Source: Candidatus Thiodiazotropha sp. CDECU1 (GTDB lineage Bacteria; Pseudomonadota; Gammaproteobacteria; Chromatiales; Chromatiaceae). From it: 64,000 nt of DNA. The stretch covers positions 3,596,001 through 3,660,000 of the forward strand of contig NZ_OY734020.1 in NCBI RefSeq assembly GCF_963455295.1. Direction: 5' to 3'. This document shows positions 43,832 through 53,294 of this stretch, in pieces (the first letter of the stretch is position 1; each line of letters opens with the position of its first letter). A model generated the notes under the pieces. It ran no database searches, was not told the origin of the DNA, and worked only from the letters and a program-made list of their open reading frames with translations. Both the position numbers and the translations under genes were made by a program.

Positions 43832-44758
43832 ATGTCCATCTCCACCGATTTTCTCACATCCATTCTCGATACGCTTACTGACCACATCGCTGTCATAGAC
43901 CTCGAGGGCAAGATTCTCTATGTCAATCAGAGCTGGGTCTTTTTTGGTATAGAGAACAGCTTCCCGGCATCGAAAAACTGGATCGGCACGAATTACCTGG
44001 AGGCCTGCAGCCTCGCTGCTGATAGAGGGGATAGCCTGGGAGGTGAAGCGGAGGAAGGCATCCTAAGTGTGATCGATAATACAAGGGATCGGTTTTATTA
44101 CGAATATCCTTGTCACAGCCCTCAGGAGGAGCGTTGGTTTCAGATGCGGGTGATTCCCTTCGATCTCAACAGCGAAAGATATATTGTCATATCACACAGC
44201 ATTATCACAGAAAGAAAACTGGCTGAAGAGCAGATAGTGCGACTCTCACGCCTCGACAGCCTGACCGGTCTGGCAAACCGAAGATATTTCGATGAGTGGT
44301 TCGCCAATGAGTGGAATCGTTGTACCCGGGAGCAGGCACCCATCAGCCTGGCCATAATCGATATCGACCATTTCAAGTGCCTGAATGATAGTCATGGTCA
44401 TAGTGCCGGTGATGAGTGCCTCAAGGCCATCAGCGATGTACTCCGCTCATTCACCAAACGACCGAACGATATTTGCGCCCGTTATGGCGGGGATGAGTTC
44501 ATGCTTGTGTACAGCAATAGCAACTTGGACGACTCCCTGGTGCTCATTCTCAAATTAATGGATAGCATCCGTAAACTCGAGATCCCGAATCCCGATGCCC
44601 CCAGCGGGCCGAGCGTCACTGTTTCCGTGGGCTTATCAAATATCTATCCCGAGATGGAGAGTAATCGTGATGACCTGATACGTAGCGCTGACCACCTGCT
44701 CTACACTGTAAAGGATACTGGTAGGGACAGTGTCGAATTTGAAACCTTGAATAGCTGA
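43832..44758 (+). CDS. PAS-GGDEF diguanylate cyclase, soluble
   Basis: The ATG at 43832 starts directly before the PAS domain (MSISTDFLTSILDTLTDHIAVIDLEGKILYVNQSW); a TTG at 43688 would add an unlikely tail. The 308-aa protein has a PAS domain (about 5-125), then a GGDEF domain with SLTGLANRRYF, the active-site ARYGGDEFML and an inhibitory RPND (RxxD) exactly five residues upstream. It should make c-di-GMP under control of a small ligand or cofactor. No membrane segment is present. Confidence 0.92.
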   Translation: MSISTDFLTSILDTLTDHIAVIDLEGKILYVNQSWVFFGIENSFPASKNWIGTNYLEACSLAADRGDSLGGEAEEGILSVIDNTRDRFYYEYPCHSPQEERWFQMRVIPFDLNSERYIVISHSIITERKLAEEQIVRLSRLDSLTGLANRRYFDEWFANEWNRCTREQAPISLAIIDIDHFKCLNDSHGHSAGDECLKAISDVLRSFTKRPNDICARYGGDEFMLVYSNSNLDDSLVLILKLMDSIRKLEIPNPDAPSGPSVTVSVGLSNIYPEMESNRDDLIRSADHLLYTVKDTGRDSVEFETLNS

Positions 44759-44806
44759 ATCCAACCCACTGTTTGGGGGATTTTTACAGAAACATACCAA
44801 GCGCTT

Positions 44807-46192
44807 TCATTGATAGGCACAGTTCGCGCCGTCAGGGATCGTTTCGCTACCTAGCCATGCCTCCGCACATGCACCAGGATCATAATCACTACTCCCGGCA
44901 ATCAAATCCAGAAGATCCTGCATTGTGACTGCTGTTCCTCTGTTTACTGCATAAAAGTCAGCAAGCATCTGGTCTAAAGATTCCACACCCAGTACATACT
45001 CCAGGTGCTTGAAGAAGAATGCCCCCTTCATGTAGGGCGCAGTGCCAAAAAGCCCATCCTCCAATATGTCAACTTCATTACACCCCTCTGGCCAGGCGAC
45101 CTTGTTCTCATTACCGTTTTGCAAATGGCTCAGTCTATCTTCATATGATGACCAGACCTGGGTACCGAAATCCGCTCCCGCAACCTCACTCATCGCCCGC
45201 GCGGCCAGATAAGAGGCAATCCCCTCAGATAGGACGAAATCCTCCCAGCAGGCGATACGCACACCGTTGCCAAACCAACCATGAACCGCCTCATGGGCAT
45301 GTACTACAGGATCAGATAAGGCGTCATCCTCTATGTGCCAGAAAGGGTGGTGCTCCATACCGCCGAATCCACCTGCAAACCAATCCACTGACACGCTGGC
45401 CACCTTGTTACCAAACGCATACTCGCCATATGTCTGTTCATACCAATCGAAGACATCCCGCAGGTATTGTGTACCGGCGAACGCGTTCTCCTCCTGACCT
45501 GGCAGGTAATAGACACCTACCTCAGTACCATTGGATGTCACACCGAGCATACTATAGGTGTAATCGCCGACAGCCCAGGCCATCATATATGCAGGTGCAT
45601 CAGTTGGAATGGATTCAGGGTATATGCTGAGCATGTCATCAGGAACCCCGCTAAGTATAAGTTCATAACTGCTACCCTCAGCAGGTATTGATTTACATGG
45701 AAAAATATTGCCGCAGTAATATGGCCAGGAAAAGGTTACACCATTGGCAAGGATGCCATTAAGGTCATCGTGCAAGCTGAAGTTGTAATCAATCGTCAAT
45801 GTCTGCGCGTCAGCAGATGCGGGAACACCTACATCGAGACGACCGAGTTCTGACATGAAATCGAGTTGAATTGCATTTGATGTTACATTCGTTATCACCA
45901 AATCGCCAACTTCGAAGGAGGCACCGGTCGATGAGAGCGAACCCGACATGACCACATCGGCACTACCGGTCATTGTTGCAAGATCGATATGCAGGCTGGT
46001 TAGCAAGATATCCCGGTTCCAGTCAGTTGACGCGTCGGGAAGAATCACAGCATCTGAATCACCCCCATCACTGTTACAACCAGACAGGAAAGCAACGATT
46101 ATCAGCAGCGAGACGGAAACCTGGATGATATTTTCATATAGCTGCGTCAGCTCGCACCAGCTATGTGATTTATGCTTGATGAAGACATCCAT
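44807..46192 (-). CDS. M1-like metallopeptidase lipoprotein
   Basis: 461 aa. A lipoprotein signal (VSVSLLIIVAFLSGCNSDGG, Cys about residue 39) is followed by a beta-rich N-domain resembling the M1 aminopeptidase start. The active site is HEAVHGWFG (HEXXH) with the third ligand Glu exactly 18 residues later (LSEGIASY), the gluzincin M1 rule. GGFGGMEHHPFW stands where GAMEN would be, so the exopeptidase anchor is altered. Release of amino-terminal residues or a related peptidase role outside the inner membrane is likely. A start further in, nearer the lipobox, is possible. Confidence 0.88.
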   Translation of the reverse strand: MDVFIKHKSHSWCELTQLYENIIQVSVSLLIIVAFLSGCNSDGGDSDAVILPDASTDWNRDILLTSLHIDLATMTGSADVVMSGSLSSTGASFEVGDLVITNVTSNAIQLDFMSELGRLDVGVPASADAQTLTIDYNFSLHDDLNGILANGVTFSWPYYCGNIFPCKSIPAEGSSYELILSGVPDDMLSIYPESIPTDAPAYMMAWAVGDYTYSMLGVTSNGTEVGVYYLPGQEENAFAGTQYLRDVFDWYEQTYGEYAFGNKVASVSVDWFAGGFGGMEHHPFWHIEDDALSDPVVHAHEAVHGWFGNGVRIACWEDFVLSEGIASYLAARAMSEVAGADFGTQVWSSYEDRLSHLQNGNENKVAWPEGCNEVDILEDGLFGTAPYMKGAFFFKHLEYVLGVESLDQMLADFYAVNRGTAVTMQDLLDLIAGSSDYDPGACAEAWLGSETIPDGANCAYQ

Positions 46193-46356
46193 GAATTTGT
46201 AACCCTACACCCAAATAATAAACTATCGATCAAGCCTTGGTTTGATACCTATTCACTTTACCGGCAAAGCATACGCTATTCCGTTACAATCGAAAAACAG
46301 AACCACTATTCCAATTACCATGAACAGGCTGTCATGCATAGCTTAATGGAGGAGAG

Positions 46357-47031
46357 ATGAACTGGAAACAGGCATATCGTTCTTTCTACTATGATGGTGC
46401 ACCCGAACCTCAGGACCTGGCGCTTGCCTATCAATCCACCGCACTATTGACCATAGACATACAGAACATCTACCTGCAACCTGCGGATGATCCACATGAA
46501 CGGGATCGCTGGGCTCCATTCAGAAAGCGCATGCATGATATCGTCATTCCCACTACCCGTGATCTGCAAAACCGTTTTCGCCAGAGAGGCATGGACGTCC
46601 TGCATGCCCGTATTGCGTGCCTGCTTGAAGATGGACGGGATCGGTCACTCAGCCAGAAGAAGCCGGGGTGGAACTATCTGCTGCTACCAAAGAATAGTGA
46701 TGAATCACAGATCGTTCCAGATTTGACTCCCGCAGCGGGTGAGATCGTCATTACCAAGACTACCGATAGCGCGCTTACAGGTACCAATCTGAGATTGGTA
46801 CTACACAACATGGGGATCGAAAATATCATTCTGTGCGGTATATTTACCGACCAATGCGTCTCTTCCACAGTGAGGAGCCTGGCCGACGAGAGTTTCAATG
46901 TAATCGTGGTGGAAGATTGCTGTGCCGCGGGTACTGATGAACTGCACTATCGGGAACTGGAAATCATCAATATGATCTACTGCCATGTGGTATCCAGCAG
47001 TGAGCTGATAGAGATAATGGGACTGACCTGA
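46357..47031 (+). CDS. Isochorismatase-family cysteine hydrolase
   Basis: 224 aa. The catalytic triad of the family is visible: Asp in ALLTIDIQNIYLQ, Lys in EIVITKTTDSALTGT, and Cys in LCGIFTDQCVSSTVRSLADESFNVIVVEDCCAAG. GGAGGAGAG precedes the ATG. These enzymes hydrolyse amides or vinyl ethers (nicotinamide, N-carbamoyl compounds, isochorismate). The residues do not settle which. It is followed 4 bp later by a DUF427 gene, suggesting a common pathway. Confidence 0.9.
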   Translation: MNWKQAYRSFYYDGAPEPQDLALAYQSTALLTIDIQNIYLQPADDPHERDRWAPFRKRMHDIVIPTTRDLQNRFRQRGMDVLHARIACLLEDGRDRSLSQKKPGWNYLLLPKNSDESQIVPDLTPAAGEIVITKTTDSALTGTNLRLVLHNMGIENIILCGIFTDQCVSSTVRSLADESFNVIVVEDCCAAGTDELHYRELEIINMIYCHVVSSSELIEIMGLT

Positions 47032-47035
47032 AACC

Positions 47036-47317
47036 ATGAAAGCGATCTGGAACGACAGGATAGTGGCTGAGAGCGAAGAGACCCTGGTTGTTGAAGGCAA
47101 CCACTACTTTCCCCCTGCATCCTTAAACCGCGACTATTTCCAAAACAGTGACACCACATCACTTTGCGCCTGGAAAGGTATGGCCAGCTACTACACAATC
47201 TGTGTCGACGGCAAGACCAACCCGGATGCTGCTTGGTACTACCCTTCTCCATTAGCCGCCGCGGCACAGATAAAGGACTATGTTGCATTCTGGCGTGGCG
47301 TAGAGATCACCGAGTGA
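47036..47317 (+). CDS. DUF427-domain protein
   Basis: 93 aa covering a single DUF427 domain: MKAIWNDRIVAESEETLVVEGNHYFPP, then LCAWKGMASYYTICVDGKTNPDAAWYYPSP and IKDYVAFWRGVEI. The conserved WKG-xAxYY and AWxYPxP elements are intact. The function of the family is unknown. It is tightly coupled to the isochorismatase-like gene (4-bp gap). Confidence 0.92.
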   Translation: MKAIWNDRIVAESEETLVVEGNHYFPPASLNRDYFQNSDTTSLCAWKGMASYYTICVDGKTNPDAAWYYPSPLAAAAQIKDYVAFWRGVEITE

Positions 47318-47319
47318 TC

Positions 47320-47350
47320 AAAAACCCCATGGCCGGATTACCCGGCCATG
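47320..47350 (-). terminator. Terminator of grxC between convergent genes
   Basis: CATGGCCGG-N5-CCGGCCATG is a perfect 9-bp stem; on the minus strand it is followed by GGGGTTTTTG. It therefore best serves grxC, and may also end the DUF427 transcript. Confidence 0.65.
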
Positions 47351-47373
47351 CCATTTACCTCCATCCATCCGTT

Positions 47374-47658
47374 CTATATTCCCCCGGTATCAGTTTTACC
47401 CCTCTGGGTCTGTAACAGCGGGAGCAACTCTCCATTGCTATCCAGCGATCTCAGGTCGTCAAAACCACCGATCGCCTGGTTACCGACCATAATCTGTGGA
47501 AAGGTGCGACCGCCGGTACGCTCTATCATCTCAGTGAGCACCTGGGGATCTCCACTCACGTCCAACTCTTCATAGGCGATTTGGCGTGACTCCAGCAACG
47601 CCTTGGCATGACTGCAATAGGGGCATGACGGCTGGGTATAGATGGCTACATCAGACAT
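47374..47658 (-). CDS. grxC: Glutaredoxin 3 (GrxC type)
   Basis: 94 aa with the dithiol active site CPYC in YTQPSCPYCSHAKALLES, the cis-Pro in GGRTFPQIMVGNQAIGGFDDL, and the glutathione-binding GGFDD. This is a standard class I dithiol glutaredoxin reducing disulfides with glutathione, including ribonucleotide reductase. An AGAGAG-type site precedes the ATG. It is divergent from the AraC regulator. Confidence 0.93.
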   Translation of the reverse strand: MSDVAIYTQPSCPYCSHAKALLESRQIAYEELDVSGDPQVLTEMIERTGGRTFPQIMVGNQAIGGFDDLRSLDSNGELLPLLQTQRGKTDTGGI

Positions 47659-47775
47659 TTTCTCTCTCCGTTCTTAATTAACATGGAGACTATTATTAGG
47701 CCCAATATTAAGACGAACTATACTTATTTATGTGTTTATTATGTCCATTCGTCCTATTTTGCTATATTTACAGGC

Positions 47776-48690
47776 ATGGATGTTCTGAGTGAGATTTTGC
47801 AGACCCTGCACCTCAAGGCAAGCGTCTTTCTGCATGCCTGCTTTCGTGGGGAGTGGGCGGTCGACACGTCAGGACAGCGCCGCGCCACCTTCCACCTGGT
47901 GGCCAGCGGGGGCTGCTGGCTACACATGCCCGACAGTGAGGAACCTATCCCCCTCGCCGGTGACGACCTGATCGTATTTCCCCACGATGCCCGGCATACG
48001 ATCAGCAACAGCCAATATCCCGTCGCCGACGACTTCCCCCGCAATCAGCTACCCGATGATTCAACCGGGGGGCCAGGTGTCACTTTGATCTGTGGCTATT
48101 TCGACTTCGATCGGGATAGCTGGAATCCACTCATCGAGGCACTGCCGGCAGTGATGATCATCCGTAATGATGGAATCACCAGTATCCCCTTTTCCCACTC
48201 CTTAAGGCATTTGTTGATACACGAGATAGAGGCCGCACAGATGGGTAGTAGACTCGTGATCGATAAGCTATCCGAGGTTCTGTTTATCAATACCATTCGG
48301 CACCACTTGAAAAGTGACAGTGATGTAGGATTCCTCGCCGCCCTGGCTGACAAGAAGATAGGCAAGGTATTGAGCAGGATTCACGAAACGCCGGCCCACA
48401 CCTGGAGTGTCGAACGTTTGGCACAGGTTGCGGGCATGTCGCGATCAGCCTTCTCCGGACGGTTCACACAGCTGGTGGGCCTGTCACCCATGCACTACTT
48501 GAGCCGCTGGCGTATGTCCAGGGCACACAATCTATTCCAGAGCGGAGATCAGTCTGTGGCTCAAGTCGCGGAACTCTCCGGCTACCAATCGGAAGCCGCA
48601 TTTGCAAAGGCATTCAAAAAGCAGTTTGGCTACGGCCCGGGTGCAGCAAGAAAAGCGGCCCGGCATACCCAGCTCAAGGCTGGTTCATAA
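47776..48690 (+). CDS. AraC-family transcriptional regulator with cupin domain
   Basis: From the ATG at 47776 the protein has 304 aa; a longer frame from 47683 is less plausible. The N-terminal cupin_6-like domain (about 20-170) has FHLVASGGCWLHMP and DDLIVFPHDARHTIS. The C-terminal pair of helix-turn-helices is WSVERLAQVAGMSRSAFSGRFTQLVGLSPMHYLSRWRM and QSVAQVAELSGYQSEAAFAKAFKKQFGYGP. This layout is common in regulators of oxidoreductase or stress genes. It faces grxC head-to-head and may regulate it. The last 6 bp overlap the DUF302 gene end. Confidence 0.92.
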   Translation: MDVLSEILQTLHLKASVFLHACFRGEWAVDTSGQRRATFHLVASGGCWLHMPDSEEPIPLAGDDLIVFPHDARHTISNSQYPVADDFPRNQLPDDSTGGPGVTLICGYFDFDRDSWNPLIEALPAVMIIRNDGITSIPFSHSLRHLLIHEIEAAQMGSRLVIDKLSEVLFINTIRHHLKSDSDVGFLAALADKKIGKVLSRIHETPAHTWSVERLAQVAGMSRSAFSGRFTQLVGLSPMHYLSRWRMSRAHNLFQSGDQSVAQVAELSGYQSEAAFAKAFKKQFGYGPGAARKAARHTQLKAGS

Positions 48691-49068
48691 TGCGTCACGC
48701 ACCCGTTCCAAGCGACCTTTCACATCCCTCGCCATGGCTGCGATCTTCTCACCTTCCACGAGTTGCAAAACAGCGACCGGATCCATGAAGGCAACGGTAA
48801 CAGTGCCATCCTCCTCCTGACGAATAACCACATTACAAGGCAGCAGTAGACCGATATCCGGCTCGGCGTCGATGGCCTGATTCGCCAGTGATGGATTACA
48901 GGCGCCGAGGATCTTATAGGGGCGTTTATCTAAATCCAGTTTCGCCTTCATGGTGGCCTGGACGTCGATCTCCGTCAGAACCCCGAACCCCTCTTCCTTG
49001 AGGGCCGCCACAACCCGCGCTTCCGCACCCTCCATATCGCCTTCAACAGTAGTATTGAAACTGTACAT
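48685..49068 (-). CDS. Cytoplasmic DUF302-domain protein
   Basis: The ATG at 49068 is chosen because AGAGGTG lies 9 nt before it; an upstream start at 49128 has no such site. The 127-aa protein is one DUF302 domain: GAEARVVAALKEEGFGVLTEIDVQATMKAKLDLDKRPYKILGACNPSLANQAID, GLLLPCNVVIRQEEDGTVTVAFMDP. The C of LLPCN is conserved in the family. It lacks a signal peptide, unlike the copy at 23855-24361. It converges on the AraC regulator with 6-bp overlap. Confidence 0.92.
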   Translation of the reverse strand: MYSFNTTVEGDMEGAEARVVAALKEEGFGVLTEIDVQATMKAKLDLDKRPYKILGACNPSLANQAIDAEPDIGLLLPCNVVIRQEEDGTVTVAFMDPVAVLQLVEGEKIAAMARDVKGRLERVRDAL

Positions 49069-49238
49069 TACAGACACCTCTTTGTTATTTGCCTGGATAG
49101 CTTGGATTTTCAAGGATAACATCACCAAGCGCTGAAGATGCCCTATGAGTAGTATGTGTTGCCATTCGCAATAGAAGTGATTGAAGAATTGGAACCTAGT
49201 GCCGACAACAGAGATTGACTACTATTGATAAAGTCAAC

Positions 49239-49571
49239 ATGAGGGCTATGCCAGTGAATCTCGGACCCGTTCGCTATATCAAAAACCAGGCACGCAGCCT
49301 GTTTGTCCTGCTGCTGCTCACCGAACCACTGCTGGCGAATAAATTTGAAACCATCGGCGGCGGGGTTGCAGGCTCGACCCGGGTCAAGGTGGAATACCTG
49401 CAGATCATCGCCTATGTTGCGGGCGGTATCTTTATCATCGCCGGCATCCTGGCGATTGTGCTGCATGATAGAAATGCGCAGACATTGAACTATACGATGT
49501 GGAAACCCTCAGCCACGATATTCTTTCTGCTGGGTATCGCTGCAATCGCGGCCGCTGTGTTTATGAAGTAG
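49239..49571 (+). CDS. Small integral membrane protein, unknown
   Basis: About 110 aa from the ATG at 49239; ATG at 49248 or 49215 are alternatives. Hydrophobic segments occur near residues 21-34, 62-80 and 91-108. Between them lies KFETIGGGVAGSTRVKVEYLQ, which looks extracytoplasmic. No motif is recognised. It ends 4 bp before the convergent GlcG-like gene. Confidence 0.55.
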   Translation: MRAMPVNLGPVRYIKNQARSLFVLLLLTEPLLANKFETIGGGVAGSTRVKVEYLQIIAYVAGGIFIIAGILAIVLHDRNAQTLNYTMWKPSATIFFLLGIAAIAAAVFMK

Positions 49572-49575
49572 CGGC

Positions 49576-50073
49576 CTAGTCGGCGAATTCAAGACGATCC
49601 TGAATCTTGTCGATCGCTTTTCTTGCGCATTTTTCATCCTTGTCGCCTCCCGGCGCACCGCTCACTCCAATCGCTCCCAGCTGGTAACCACCGGCAGCGA
49701 TGGGCAGACCGCCCTGCAAAACCAATACGCCCTTCACATGGTTCATCTCTTGCTGGATATCACGCCGGTTGTCACGAAACGCTCCTGACGGAACTCCAGA
49801 CAGGATCACGGCATTTGCCTTTTCACGGGCAATTTGAATGGTGAATCTACTGGCGTGGGCATCGCGCATCAGTGCAACTTCAGCCCCATCACTGGCCACC
49901 ACCAGCGCTGTCACCTGATATCCATCCTGCCTGCATGCCTCCACTGCATGCTTGACCATTTCAAGGGCAAGGTCGGGACTGATACGTTTATGGGTAACAA
50001 TATCCCCGGCATGCAGTGGTAGAAACACCACACTGAGGAATACACTGAATATCTTCGCGACACTATCATGCAT
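49576..50073 (-). CDS. Exported GlcG/HbpS-family (DUF336) heme-binding-like protein
   Basis: 165 aa with a signal peptide (VFLSVVFLPLHAGD). The domain contains LALEMVKHAVEACRQDGYQVTALVVASDGAEVALMRDAHAS, then AREKANAVILSGVPSGAF, MNHVKGVLVLQGGLPIAAGGYQLGAIGVSGAPGGDKDEKCARKAI. This is the GlcG/HbpS fold; related secreted members bind heme or cobalamin. The specific ligand here is not settled by sequence. Confidence 0.92.
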   Translation of the reverse strand: MHDSVAKIFSVFLSVVFLPLHAGDIVTHKRISPDLALEMVKHAVEACRQDGYQVTALVVASDGAEVALMRDAHASRFTIQIAREKANAVILSGVPSGAFRDNRRDIQQEMNHVKGVLVLQGGLPIAAGGYQLGAIGVSGAPGGDKDEKCARKAIDKIQDRLEFAD

Positions 50074-50090
50074 GGGTTATCCCGAACTCT

Positions 50091-50498
50091 TCATGAGGGA
50101 AATTCATCGGCATACCTGTCTATCCATTCCAAGGCTGCCTCTTCTCCTGTCAACTCCCGTCCCTGGGACTGCTTAATATTTTGCTTGTAGTGCTCTATAT
50201 AACAGAGTTGCTCCACCATACGTACCGCATACGCCGTCTCTTCCTCTGAGAACTTAACCCCAATCAGGTAATTACCCCGCTCCTCGCGGCACCATACAAC
50301 GATGCCCGTGGCGTGAAATTGGGGTGGTGTAATGGGGATTGCGATATGGATCTCGGTTCCAGCTTCCACCTTTGTATCGGATGTGAAACAGAGCCCGCCT
50401 TCGCTATAGTTGGTCAGCATCTCGCGACTGGTGGAGGCCTGACCACCAATCTGAAAATCTATCGGAACATCTGTCGGGTGTCTGATATACAGGCGCAT
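50091..50498 (-). CDS. PilZ-domain c-di-GMP receptor
   Basis: 135 aa from the ATG at 50498; an upstream GTG at 50516 is possible. RLYIR (residues 2-6) gives the RxxxR motif and NYSEGG gives [D/N]xSxxG, so both ligand-binding motifs are present. The beta-barrel continues with GLCFTSDTKVEAGTEIHIAIPI and GIVVWCREERGNYLIGVKF. No other domain is attached. It would act as a c-di-GMP effector; the window has several cyclases that could feed it. Confidence 0.88.
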   Translation of the reverse strand: MRLYIRHPTDVPIDFQIGGQASTSREMLTNYSEGGLCFTSDTKVEAGTEIHIAIPITPPQFHATGIVVWCREERGNYLIGVKFSEEETAYAVRMVEQLCYIEHYKQNIKQSQGRELTGEEAALEWIDRYADEFPS

Positions 50499-50677
50499 TG
50501 CTATTTTTCTCACCACAATTTTCGCTAGCGGTCACTCCTGGCAACTCTATCGGCAGTGTAACTCCTGTAATAATGACCTTGTTTATAACAAAAGCAAATG
50601 AAGCGGATTTTTTCAAGTTACGATGAGATGCCATATACCGGTTGCAAGATACCACCCAGGGCTACAGAATCTGAGCC

Positions 50678-51823
50678 ATGAAAAGACTGACTCTACAAGA
50701 GATGCTGAGCCGATTGATCAATGCCGCTTCAGTAAGCAGCGTCAATCCTGCCTGGGATATGAGCAATCGGGAGGTCATCCAACATCTGCATGCCTGGTTT
50801 AACGAATTGGGATTCACGACCGAGGTGCTAGCCATACCCGGTCATTCCGACAAATTCAATCTCATCGCCAGCGCCGGTGAGGGTGATGAGGGTCTGGTGC
50901 TCTCGGGACATACCGATACCGTACCCTTTGATGAACAGAAGTGGCACAGCGATCCGCTGATCCTGCAACAGCGGGATGATCGTTTTTACGGTATGGGCAG
51001 CGCTGACATGAAGGGGTTCTTCGCCGTGATCCTCGAAGCGATCCGGGAGCTGCCACTGCAGCAACTGAAGCAGCCATTGGTGATCATCGCCACCGCGGAT
51101 GAAGAGAGTACCATGTGTGGAGCAAAGTCCCTCACCGACCTGCAGCGCCGGCTGGGGCGGCATGCGATGATAGGCGAGCCTACCAACATGCAGCCTGTGC
51201 GTATGCACAAAGGCATCTCAATGGAGTCGATTCGTCTGCACGGCCACGCGGGACACTCAAGCGATCCCAGCCTGGGAGTCAATGCCCTTGACGGAATGCA
51301 TCAGGTTCTGGGTGAAGTCATCCAATGGCGTGGCGAGCTGCAACGACGTTATCAAAACCAGGCCTTCAAGGTCGCTTTCCCAACCCTCAATCTTGGCCAT
51401 ATCCACGGGGGCGACAATCCTAATCGGATATGTGGCGAGTGTGAGTTGCAGTTCGACCTGCGGCCGCTGCCTGGGATGTCAGTGGAGCATCTGCGCAGCG
51501 AGCTGAAAGAGAGGCTCGGTAAGCGTCTGCACGACACCGGTCTGAGTTGGGAGCTGATCCCGGTCTTCGAGGGTATCCCGGCCATGGAGACACCCCGGGA
51601 GGCAGCGATAGTACAAGCCGTGGAGAAACTTACCGGCTCGCCGGCTGGCGCGGTCGCCTTCGGTACCGAAGGTCCCTATCTCAACAGTATGGGCATGCAG
51701 ACTGTCATCTGTGGCCCAGGCAGTATCGATCAGGCCCATCAGCCGGACGAATATCTGCCACTAAAGCATATTCAACCCGCGATCAACCTGATACAGTCTC
51801 TGATCAGGCAATTCTGTTTATAG
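50678..51823 (+). CDS. argE: Acetylornithine deacetylase ArgE
   Basis: 381 aa, M20 metallopeptidase family. Metal ligands: LSGHTDTVPFD (His, Asp), YGMGSADMKGFF (Asp), ATADEESTM (catalytic Glu and next Glu), IGEPTNMQPVRMHKG, and the C-terminal His in IDQAHQPDEYL. A dimerisation (lid) domain occupies about 178-290. It removes acetate from N-acetylornithine to give ornithine in arginine synthesis. argA follows 17 bp downstream, giving an argE-argA operon. Confidence 0.95.
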   Translation: MKRLTLQEMLSRLINAASVSSVNPAWDMSNREVIQHLHAWFNELGFTTEVLAIPGHSDKFNLIASAGEGDEGLVLSGHTDTVPFDEQKWHSDPLILQQRDDRFYGMGSADMKGFFAVILEAIRELPLQQLKQPLVIIATADEESTMCGAKSLTDLQRRLGRHAMIGEPTNMQPVRMHKGISMESIRLHGHAGHSSDPSLGVNALDGMHQVLGEVIQWRGELQRRYQNQAFKVAFPTLNLGHIHGGDNPNRICGECELQFDLRPLPGMSVEHLRSELKERLGKRLHDTGLSWELIPVFEGIPAMETPREAAIVQAVEKLTGSPAGAVAFGTEGPYLNSMGMQTVICGPGSIDQAHQPDEYLPLKHIQPAINLIQSLIRQFCL

Positions 51824-51840
51824 ACAATGGGTTAAACCGT

Positions 51841-53169
51841 ATGACACAACCCACGAACGAATCATCGAACAGCTTCGTCGAGTGGTTTCGGGGCTCATCC
51901 CCCTATATCCATGCCCACCGAGGCCGTACCTTCGTCATCTCCTTTGGGGGAGAAGCGGTAATGGATGCCGGTTTCGCCAATCTGGTACATGACATCGCCC
52001 TATTACACGGTTTGGGCATACGTCTGGTGCTGGTTCACGGCGCCCGTCCGCAAATCGAGGAACGCCTCAAGACCCGGGGTGTGAAAACAGAGTACGTCGA
52101 TGGCCTGCGGATCACCGACGATGCAGCATTGACCTGTGTAAAGGAGGCCGCCGGTTCGGTACGGGTCGAGATCGAGGCCCTGCTCTCCATGGGATTGGCA
52201 AACTCACCCATGGCAGGCGTCCGCATCCGGGCGGCGTCGGGTAACTTTGTCACCGCAAAGCCGATCGGGGTCAGAAACGGTATCGACTTCTGTCACACCG
52301 GTAAGGTTCGGCGTGTGGATTCGGACGGGCTGGAACAACGTTTGCAGGCAGGCGCTATCGCCATAGTGCCGCCACTGGGCTATTCACCCACGGGCGAGGT
52401 ATTCAATCTCAGTGCCGCTGATGTGGCCGCCTCGGTCGCGGTTGCATTGGGCGCTGAAAAGCTGATCTCTCTTGTGGAAGCAAAAGGATTGACTGACTCT
52501 CGTAACAGACTGATCACGAACATTGTTCCGAAGCAGGTTGATGCTCTGTTGCAACGGCGTAAAAAAATGCCACAGGATCTGCAGCAACACCTCAAGGCTG
52601 CAGTCAGCGCCTGTCGCAGCGGGGTCAAACGCATACACATCATCGACCGTAAGCAGGACGGGGCGTTGCTGAGAGAGCTCTTCACCCGGGATGGCATCGG
52701 CACACTTATCACTGCAGAGCCCTATGAAGAGACCCGTACCGCGCGTATCGATGATGTGGGCGGTCTGCTCGAACTGCTAACACCACTTGAGAAATCGGGT
52801 GTATTGGTGCGTCGTTCCCGGGAACTGTTGGAGACAGAGATCGAGGGTTTCACCCTGATGGAGCGGGATGGCATGGCAATCGCCTGCGCCGCGCTCTTTC
52901 CCTACCCGAAGGAGTCGATGGCGGAACTGGCCTGTGTGGTGGTTCACCCCGACTACAGGGGCAGTGACCGGGGCGACAGGCTGTTGGCGCATATGGAGAA
53001 TAAAGCACAGCGGCTGGGAATCGAGCAGCTGTTCATATTGACCACCCAGACGGCACACTGGTTCAGGGAGCGGGGGTTTGTACAGGCCGACCTGAAGGGT
53101 CTGCCAATGCGCAAACTGGCGCTCTACAACTACCGCCGCAATTCCAAGGTCTTTATCAAAAAGATCTGA
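51841..53169 (+). CDS. argA: N-acetylglutamate synthase ArgA
   Basis: The ATG at 51841 gives 442 aa and is the normal start (MTQPTNESSNSFVEWFRGSSPYIHAHRGRTFVISFGGEA). The amino-acid-kinase domain (about 15-280) binds arginine for feedback inhibition. A GNAT domain follows (LAHMENKAQRLGIEQLFILTTQTAHWFRERGF). It acetylates glutamate with acetyl-CoA, the first step of arginine synthesis. Co-transcribed with argE. argG lies 7 kb away on the other strand. Confidence 0.95.
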   Translation: MTQPTNESSNSFVEWFRGSSPYIHAHRGRTFVISFGGEAVMDAGFANLVHDIALLHGLGIRLVLVHGARPQIEERLKTRGVKTEYVDGLRITDDAALTCVKEAAGSVRVEIEALLSMGLANSPMAGVRIRAASGNFVTAKPIGVRNGIDFCHTGKVRRVDSDGLEQRLQAGAIAIVPPLGYSPTGEVFNLSAADVAASVAVALGAEKLISLVEAKGLTDSRNRLITNIVPKQVDALLQRRKKMPQDLQQHLKAAVSACRSGVKRIHIIDRKQDGALLRELFTRDGIGTLITAEPYEETRTARIDDVGGLLELLTPLEKSGVLVRRSRELLETEIEGFTLMERDGMAIACAALFPYPKESMAELACVVVHPDYRGSDRGDRLLAHMENKAQRLGIEQLFILTTQTAHWFRERGFVQADLKGLPMRKLALYNYRRNSKVFIKKI

Positions 53170-53294
53170 AACAGCCGGACATGGGGAGACCGGGCCGGAA
53201 CGCCCCCTATTTCCCTACTAAAATACTCTGTTATATTGGCGGATCTGCTGCTATTAATAGCCTCGTGGCCTGAAAATTAGACAAGGAGACGACC